Of a stretch of DNA of 23,830 nucleotides, positions 22,401 through 23,830 are shown piece after piece; within the stretch, counting starts at the first letter, position 1; every line of letters begins with the position of its first letter. A model generated the notes under the pieces. That model saw only the letters and a program-made list of their open reading frames with translations, was not told where the DNA came from and made no database searches. This DNA is from Saccoglossus kowalevskii (Eukaryota; Hemichordata; Enteropneusta; Harrimaniidae), in NCBI RefSeq assembly GCF_000003605.2, contig NW_003116449.1:399435-423264 (forward strand), written 5' to 3'. The position numbers were made by a program, and so were the translations under genes.

Positions 22401-23284
22401 AGACATAATCACATGCCCTTTAAAAGTATGCCACGATCCCACAGATACATGCAGTATATCAATACTGATTCGCACCCTGAATTAATAGTACTTACCTGTA
22501 CACATACACATTAACTTAGTACATTACTTTTAACAAGATAAATATGGTTGTGCCTACCAGAACCAAATGTTTACAGTTTAGAAATTAAGAAAACTATCGA
22601 TAAACCTACCGTTGGACCACGTTCACCTGGGAAACCCCTAGGACCTTGTTCACCTTGATTACCCTGTGTAATGAAATAGACATCATTAATTAATCCCAGC
22701 AAACGGATTTGAAGAAACAATTATGCAAGTAACTTTATCAAAGTTCTTGTGCATGTACGTAATTAACGAAGGTAAGACAACCTCATAGCAGCAGTGAGTG
22801 GTTTTTGATCAGCTAATATTGACACACAGACAAAGGCAATAGGTACACACCTTGTCTCCACGATCTCCTTCCGGCCCACGAGGCCCAACCATTCCTGGTA
22901 CCCCCTGTAAATGAAAAAGAAGCGTATGTAAAGATGATATCTCCATAGACGTTAAGTACAATAGAAAGTTGTCAAGAAATATTTAGAAACTACTGTAAAG
23001 GGGGTAATTATTCACTGGGTTTTAATTTAGCTTATTTCGCTGACTGGAAAAATGCGCTAAATTAAAACACAGTGAATTTGTAAAATTTAGCATAGAACAC
23101 ATTATCTAAATGATAAAACCGTGAATTTAAAACTCGCTGAATATGCCTGAAATGGTAAATCAGTGAAATTTAAACACAGTGAAAATTAGTCATTTTACAG
23201 TAGTCATTGTGGGACACGCTAAATGTTTACCTCTGCACCACGATCACCAGGTTTTCCTGGAGGTCCCGCAGCACCTTGTACTCC
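10292..23284 (-). CDS. Fibrillar procollagen alpha chain, clade B (COL5A1/COL11A1-like), 3' part, 19 exons
   Basis: This gene encodes a secreted procollagen chain that trimerises through its C-propeptide and forms extracellular fibrils. The exons join at 23284-23231, 22904-22851, 22663-22610, 22061-21846, 21562-21509, 21273-21166, 19954-19901, 19786-19733, 19599-19546, 18899-18792, 18598-18545, 17194-17123, 16352-16335, 16210-16190, 15789-15531, 14809-14697, 12442-12374, 11618-11400 and 10435-10292. All introns are GT-AG, and phases agree throughout. The product is 592 residues: 1-321 are 107 perfect Gly-X-Y triplets, 322-352 a linker ending RRRR, and about 353-592 the C-propeptide. Clade B assignment rests on segments such as [22 protein letters not shown] and NFTAGGETC, and on matching spacing from ETC to WFSEFK. 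The N-propeptide and most of the helix lie outside the window. The fibrillar collagen identity is very secure. The clade call is by eye against remembered vertebrate families. Confidence 0.95.
10436..11399 (-). other. Last collagen intron
   Basis: This 964-nt GT-AG intron holds a T-tract at about 10541-10557 and the TTAA-flanked inverted-repeat element at 11130-11285. No other coding signal was seen. Confidence 0.9.
11130..11285. mobile_element. MITE, 156 bp, flanked by TTAA, in the last collagen intron
   Basis: The left end AGCGGGAGGGTCGTCACCTG and the right end (minus strand AGCGGGGGAGTCGTCACCTG) are about 28-bp inverted repeats, both continuing into CGCA.GCG. TTAA flanks both ends (11126-11129 and 11286-11289). 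The TCGTC and GCGCA core ties it to the elements near 5.8-6.1 kb. Confidence 0.88.
11400..11618 (-). CDS. C-propeptide exon 4: [10 protein letters not shown] core
   Basis: It encodes 73 residues, phase 0 on both sides, acceptor TTGTTCCAG and donor GTATGT. Key segments are [50 protein letters not shown] and VIKDGCK. It contains Cys6, Cys7 and the conserved N-glycosylation site NFT in QNFTY. Confidence 0.95.
11619..12373 (-). other. Collagen intron, 755 nt
   Basis: It lies between C-propeptide exons 3 and 4. It is AT-rich, and I see no repeat, exon or RNA signal in it. Confidence 0.88.
12374..12442 (-). CDS. C-propeptide exon 3
   Basis: It encodes 23 residues, [14 protein letters not shown] then FSEFKQGDL. 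The acceptor is CTCAATAG and the donor GTAAGC, phase 0 on both sides. [11 protein letters not shown] aligns directly with the PGSWFSEFKRG segment of vertebrate COL5A1 and COL11A1, a main reason for the clade B call. Confidence 0.93.
12817..12979. repeat. Inverted TTGA / TCAA microsatellites
   Basis: A pure (ttga)n run at 12817-12839 faces (atca)n runs at about 12884-12945 about 45 bp away. A 22-bp direct repeat, aatcaatcgaccactcaata, follows twice up to 12979. The two arms could form a cruciform or an RNA stem in the intron. Confidence 0.85.
13689..13739 (-). CDS. Candidate alternative cassette exon, 51 nt
   Basis: The peptide would be [18 protein letters not shown] pyrimidine-rich acceptor (TTTTTATCTACAG) and a weaker donor (GTAGTA) bound an open 17-codon stretch, phase 0 on both sides, so it could be included or skipped without changing frame. 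Without it the spacing from ETC to WFSEFK already matches clade B collagens exactly, so it is not part of the basic domain. It could be an alternative insertion or a chance match. Confidence 0.3.
14697..14809 (-). CDS. C-propeptide exon 2: calcium-binding loop
   Basis: It encodes [19 protein letters not shown], then [18 protein letters not shown]. The acceptor is CGTTTCAG and the donor GTAAGA; it enters at phase 1 and leaves at phase 0. DPNQGC plus the following Asp matches the calcium-binding loop of the fibrillar C-propeptide. It contains Cys3, Cys4 and Cys5 and a potential N-glycosylation site NFT. Confidence 0.95.
14810..15530 (-). other. Collagen intron, 721 nt
   Basis: This phase 1 intron lies between C-propeptide exons 1 and 2. 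Nothing recognisable is inside. Confidence 0.9.
15531..15789 (-). CDS. C-propeptide exon 1: linker, RRRR site, coiled coil, start of COLFI
   Basis: This 259-nt exon encodes 86 residues plus one base. It opens [16 protein letters not shown], reaches [13 protein letters not shown] (RRRR at 15709-15720), then [20 protein letters not shown], a heptad-like stretch where fibrillar C-propeptides nucleate trimers. It ends [19 protein letters not shown] with Cys1 and Cys2. The phase 1 end matches the next exon. The YSDG/MEEIFGSL and NPARTCKDL segments are typical of COL11A1-like chains. The linker before RRRR has no lysine. Confidence 0.94.
15790..16189 (-). other. Collagen intron, 400 nt
   Basis: This phase 0 intron follows the 21-nt junction exon. 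An 84-codon plus-strand open frame (15869-16123) lies within but shows no known motif, so I do not call it a gene. Confidence 0.88.
16190..16210 (-). CDS. Helix-to-linker junction micro-exon, 21 nt
   Basis: It encodes GPPATIE: the last Gly-X-Y triplet, then four residues that leave the helix. The acceptor is AATTGTAG and the donor GTAAGT, phase 0. It resembles the end of vertebrate clade B helices, where a GPP run leads into a short non-helical segment. Confidence 0.85.
16335..16352 (-). CDS. Collagen helix micro-exon, 18 nt
   Basis: It encodes GPAGPP, two triplets. The acceptor is TTATTTCAG and the donor GTTAGT, phase 0. It is supported by the match to the Gly-X-Y register and by matching phase with both neighbours. 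An 18-nt exon would be missed by most gene finders. Confidence 0.85.
16353..17122 (-). other. Collagen intron, 770 nt
   Basis: This phase 0 intron lies between the 72-nt and 18-nt helix exons. It contains the dispersed-repeat relic at about 16570-16805. The rest is AT-rich without signal. Confidence 0.88.
16570..16805. repeat. Degenerate dispersed-repeat relic
   Basis: The stretch with ttgtctcaagaagcagttt, then gatgacggatggcgcatgg, then ccataagcccatgg resembles a repeat type I associate with mollusc and other lophotrochozoan genomes. The match is from memory and partial. No clear ends or target duplication are visible. Confidence 0.3.
17123..17194 (-). CDS. Collagen triple-helix exon, 72 nt
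   Basis: It encodes eight triplets, starting [16 protein letters not shown] and ending GPKGDLGLT. The acceptor is CATTGTAG and the donor GTAAGT, phase 0. At 72 nt it departs from the 54-nt multiple rule. The departure falls near the end of the helix. Confidence 0.92.
17362..17438. repeat. Inverted repeat hairpin at the element's left end
   Basis: Two 33-nt arms (17362-17394 and 17406-17438) are reverse complements except for about four central positions, with an 11-nt spacer. Each arm holds gcgttcacgcac and cttagcacgggctaag. It would fold into a strong stem in single-stranded DNA or in the collagen pre-mRNA. Confidence 0.85.
17660..17884 (-). pseudogene. Possible Harbinger-type transposase N-terminal remnant
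   Basis: This 74-codon frame has a hydrophobic leucine-rich start ([20 protein letters not shown]), a basic cluster ([10 protein letters not shown]), then [11 protein letters not shown] and a Leu-rich end before a stop. The order (Leu-rich, Arg-rich, EY..L, hydrophobic end) recalls the first part of PIF/Harbinger nucleases, which continue for over 300 residues. No catalytic DDE region is present. It is at best a decayed fragment. Confidence 0.35.
18545..18598 (-). CDS. Collagen triple-helix exon, 54 nt
   Basis: It encodes [18 protein letters not shown], six proline-rich triplets, phase 0. The acceptor is TTTTACAG and the donor GTAAGT. Confidence 0.93.
18792..18899 (-). CDS. Collagen triple-helix exon, 108 nt
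   Basis: It encodes 12 triplets, from [16 protein letters not shown] to [12 protein letters not shown]. The acceptor is CTTCACAG and the donor GTGAGT, phase 0. Confidence 0.93.
18900..19545 (-). other. Collagen intron, 646 nt
   Basis: It holds a small stem (ccttgc/gcaaggNear 19469-19485) and nothing else recognisable. Confidence 0.88.
19546..19599 (-). CDS. Collagen triple-helix exon, 54 nt, proline-free
   Basis: It encodes [18 protein letters not shown], six triplets with no proline and repeated GDK. The acceptor is TTGCTCAG and the donor GTAGGA, phase 0. This would be a thermally labile, highly charged stretch of the helix. Confidence 0.92.
19733..19786 (-). CDS. Collagen triple-helix exon, 54 nt
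   Basis: It encodes [18 protein letters not shown], six triplets, phase 0. The acceptor is TGTCATAG and the donor GTAAGC. Imino-acid content is low here, with Gly also in an X position (GGE). Confidence 0.92.
19901..19954 (-). CDS. Collagen triple-helix exon, 54 nt
   Basis: It encodes [18 protein letters not shown], six triplets, phase 0. The acceptor is CATTCCAG and the donor GTTAGT. Confidence 0.92.
19955..21165 (-). other. Collagen intron, 1211 nt
   Basis: No Gly-X-Y exon was found in it despite its length. It contains a run of 13 C at 20961-20973 and a short stem (ccgagtt/aactcgg) near 20713-20731. Confidence 0.85.
20961..20973. repeat. C13/G13 homopolymer
   Basis: Thirteen consecutive C on the plus strand give G13 on the transcribed minus strand, in otherwise AT-rich intron DNA. 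It is likely length-variable. Confidence 0.9.
21166..21273 (-). CDS. Collagen triple-helix exon, 108 nt
   Basis: It encodes 12 triplets, from [12 protein letters not shown] through [10 protein letters not shown] to GMPGATGPM. The acceptor is ATAATTAG and the donor GTGAGT, phase 0. At 2 x 54 nt it is a common fibrillar collagen exon size. It holds a second RGD, in GERGDK. Confidence 0.93.
21509..21562 (-). CDS. Collagen triple-helix exon, 54 nt
   Basis: It encodes [18 protein letters not shown], six triplets, phase 0. The acceptor is TTTTATAG and the donor GTAAGT, a perfect consensus. Confidence 0.93.
21846..22061 (-). CDS. Collagen triple-helix exon, 216 nt (4 x 54)
   Basis: This single open exon carries 24 Gly-X-Y triplets, from GSIGEKGNQ to [12 protein letters not shown], with acceptor TTTCAAG and donor GTAAGG, phase 0. 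It includes a run [13 protein letters not shown] and a KGHR sequence at 21954-21965. Its length is four times the ancestral 54-nt unit, which suggests fusion of neighbouring units by intron loss. Confidence 0.93.
22062..22609 (-). other. Collagen intron, 548 nt
   Basis: It is AT-rich, and I see no exon, repeat or RNA signal in it. Confidence 0.9.
22610..22663 (-). CDS. Collagen triple-helix exon, 54 nt, with GFPGER motif
   Basis: It encodes [18 protein letters not shown], six triplets, phase 0. The acceptor is TTACACAG and the donor GTAGGT. GFPGER (22619-22636) would be GFOGER after prolyl hydroxylation, which is the best-known collagen motif for I-domain integrins in vertebrates. Confidence 0.93.
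22851..22904 (-). CDS. Collagen triple-helix exon, 54 nt
   Basis: It encodes [18 protein letters not shown], six triplets, phase 0 on both sides. The acceptor is TTTACAG and the donor GTGTGT. The last triplets contain an RGD tripeptide spanning two Gly-X-Y units. Confidence 0.93.
22905..23230 (-). other. Collagen intron, 326 nt, mostly transposon
   Basis: Two thirds of it is the 208-bp inverted-repeat element at 22993-23200. Confidence 0.9.
22993..23200. mobile_element. MITE, 208 bp, CTGTAAA ends, TA flanks
   Basis: The left end CTGTAAAGGGGGTAATTATT and the right end (minus strand CTGTAAAATGACTAATTTTC) are imperfect terminal inverted repeats extending about 40 bp. Each end is flanked by TA (22991-22992 and 23201-23202), as for Tc1/mariner-type insertions. 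An inner stem (ttcactgggttttaatttag and its complement, 23011-23075) adds to the foldback. No coding capacity. Confidence 0.8.
23231..23284 (-). CDS. Collagen triple-helix exon, 54 nt
   Basis: This is the most 5' exon visible. It encodes [18 protein letters not shown], six Gly-X-Y triplets. The acceptor is GGCAG and the donor GTAAAC, both phase 0. It begins with a complete Gly codon, as 54-nt fibrillar collagen exons do. The next upstream exon is outside the window. Confidence 0.93.
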
Positions 23285-23830
23285 CTGCCAAAAGAAAATA
23301 TGATTTAGCAAAAAGACACATACAAACATGGACACAGAGGAATGTTTCTGTTTTTCGAAAATTCAGATGAAAATCGGAATTATTCACAAACGACGTATAT
23401 TCCTATTTAGTTTCCATATTTTGTCATGAAATTTCGCTCGCAGTTAGAACTTTATTTTGACACCATTATCATTTACAATGACAATCACAACAAGGATATT
23501 ATATTATCAAATCGCCTTAAGGTAGCAGGATAGTTTTTTTGCATGAAAAATGTAAACACTTATAATCGGAATAAATTTTACAAGAAACCATACAATCTAT
23601 ACATGTTTGGAAAGCTCTTGACTTGTATTTTCCTATTATTAATATTTTGTGAACATTGTGTTTGTTTTAGCGTCACGTGATTCTGAAAATCAGCGGGGCT
23701 GATAATTTAACTAACGTAAATCAAATTTTAATTGTCATCTCTACAGTCATTCATGCGACCAAAAACTTTACACTGTTTTGAAGCAAAGGATATGAAGTTT
23801 AAATCCGTATTTCTATTTTTTGCATTAAGT
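23285..23830 (-). other. Collagen intron, open at window end
   Basis: It lies upstream of the first visible exon. It is AT-rich, with no collagen-like exon before the window ends. Confidence 0.85.

Overview
The window is animal genomic DNA: AT-rich, with short coding exons separated by GT-AG introns, and many small non-autonomous transposons. It looks like a marine invertebrate. A dispersed-repeat relic in one collagen intron resembles sequence I associate with molluscs or other lophotrochozoans, but that taxonomic guess is weak. No prokaryotic, viral, CRISPR, rRNA or tRNA feature was found.

The main content is the 3' part of a fibrillar procollagen alpha-chain gene on the minus strand. I resolve 19 exons, from 23284 down to the stop codon at 10292-10294. 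They encode 592 residues: 107 uninterrupted Gly-X-Y triplets, a short non-helical linker with an RRRR processing-type site, and a complete COLFI C-propeptide with eight cysteines ending GPICFN. The C-propeptide matches the clade B (COL5A1/COL11A1-like) chains best. The 5' part of the gene (signal peptide, N-propeptide, most of the helix) lies beyond base 23830. A likely poly(A) signal is at 9791-9796.

The second gene, also on the minus strand, is the 5' part of a secreted MAM-domain protein. A signal-peptide exon (3841-3898) joins in matching phase to an exon (2083-2232) carrying the first part of a MAM domain. The rest lies beyond base 1. The two genes are in tandem, separated by about 5.9 kb.

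The intergenic DNA contains a 27-copy, 49-bp minisatellite (7445-8778) and TTAA-flanked miniature inverted-repeat elements; a related element sits in the last collagen intron. Two 208-209 bp elements with CTGTAA ends and TA flanks lie at opposite ends of the window. A 0.7-kb foldback element with a possible PIF/Harbinger-type transposase remnant sits in a collagen intron.

Functionally, the collagen would be secreted, trimerised through its C-propeptide, cleaved outside the helix and assembled into extracellular fibrils. The MAM protein would also be secreted or face outward. I see no evidence for an undescribed multi-gene system. The most testable novelties are a possible 51-nt cassette exon in the C-propeptide, an integrin-type GFPGER motif, the unusual exon structure, and the element families.
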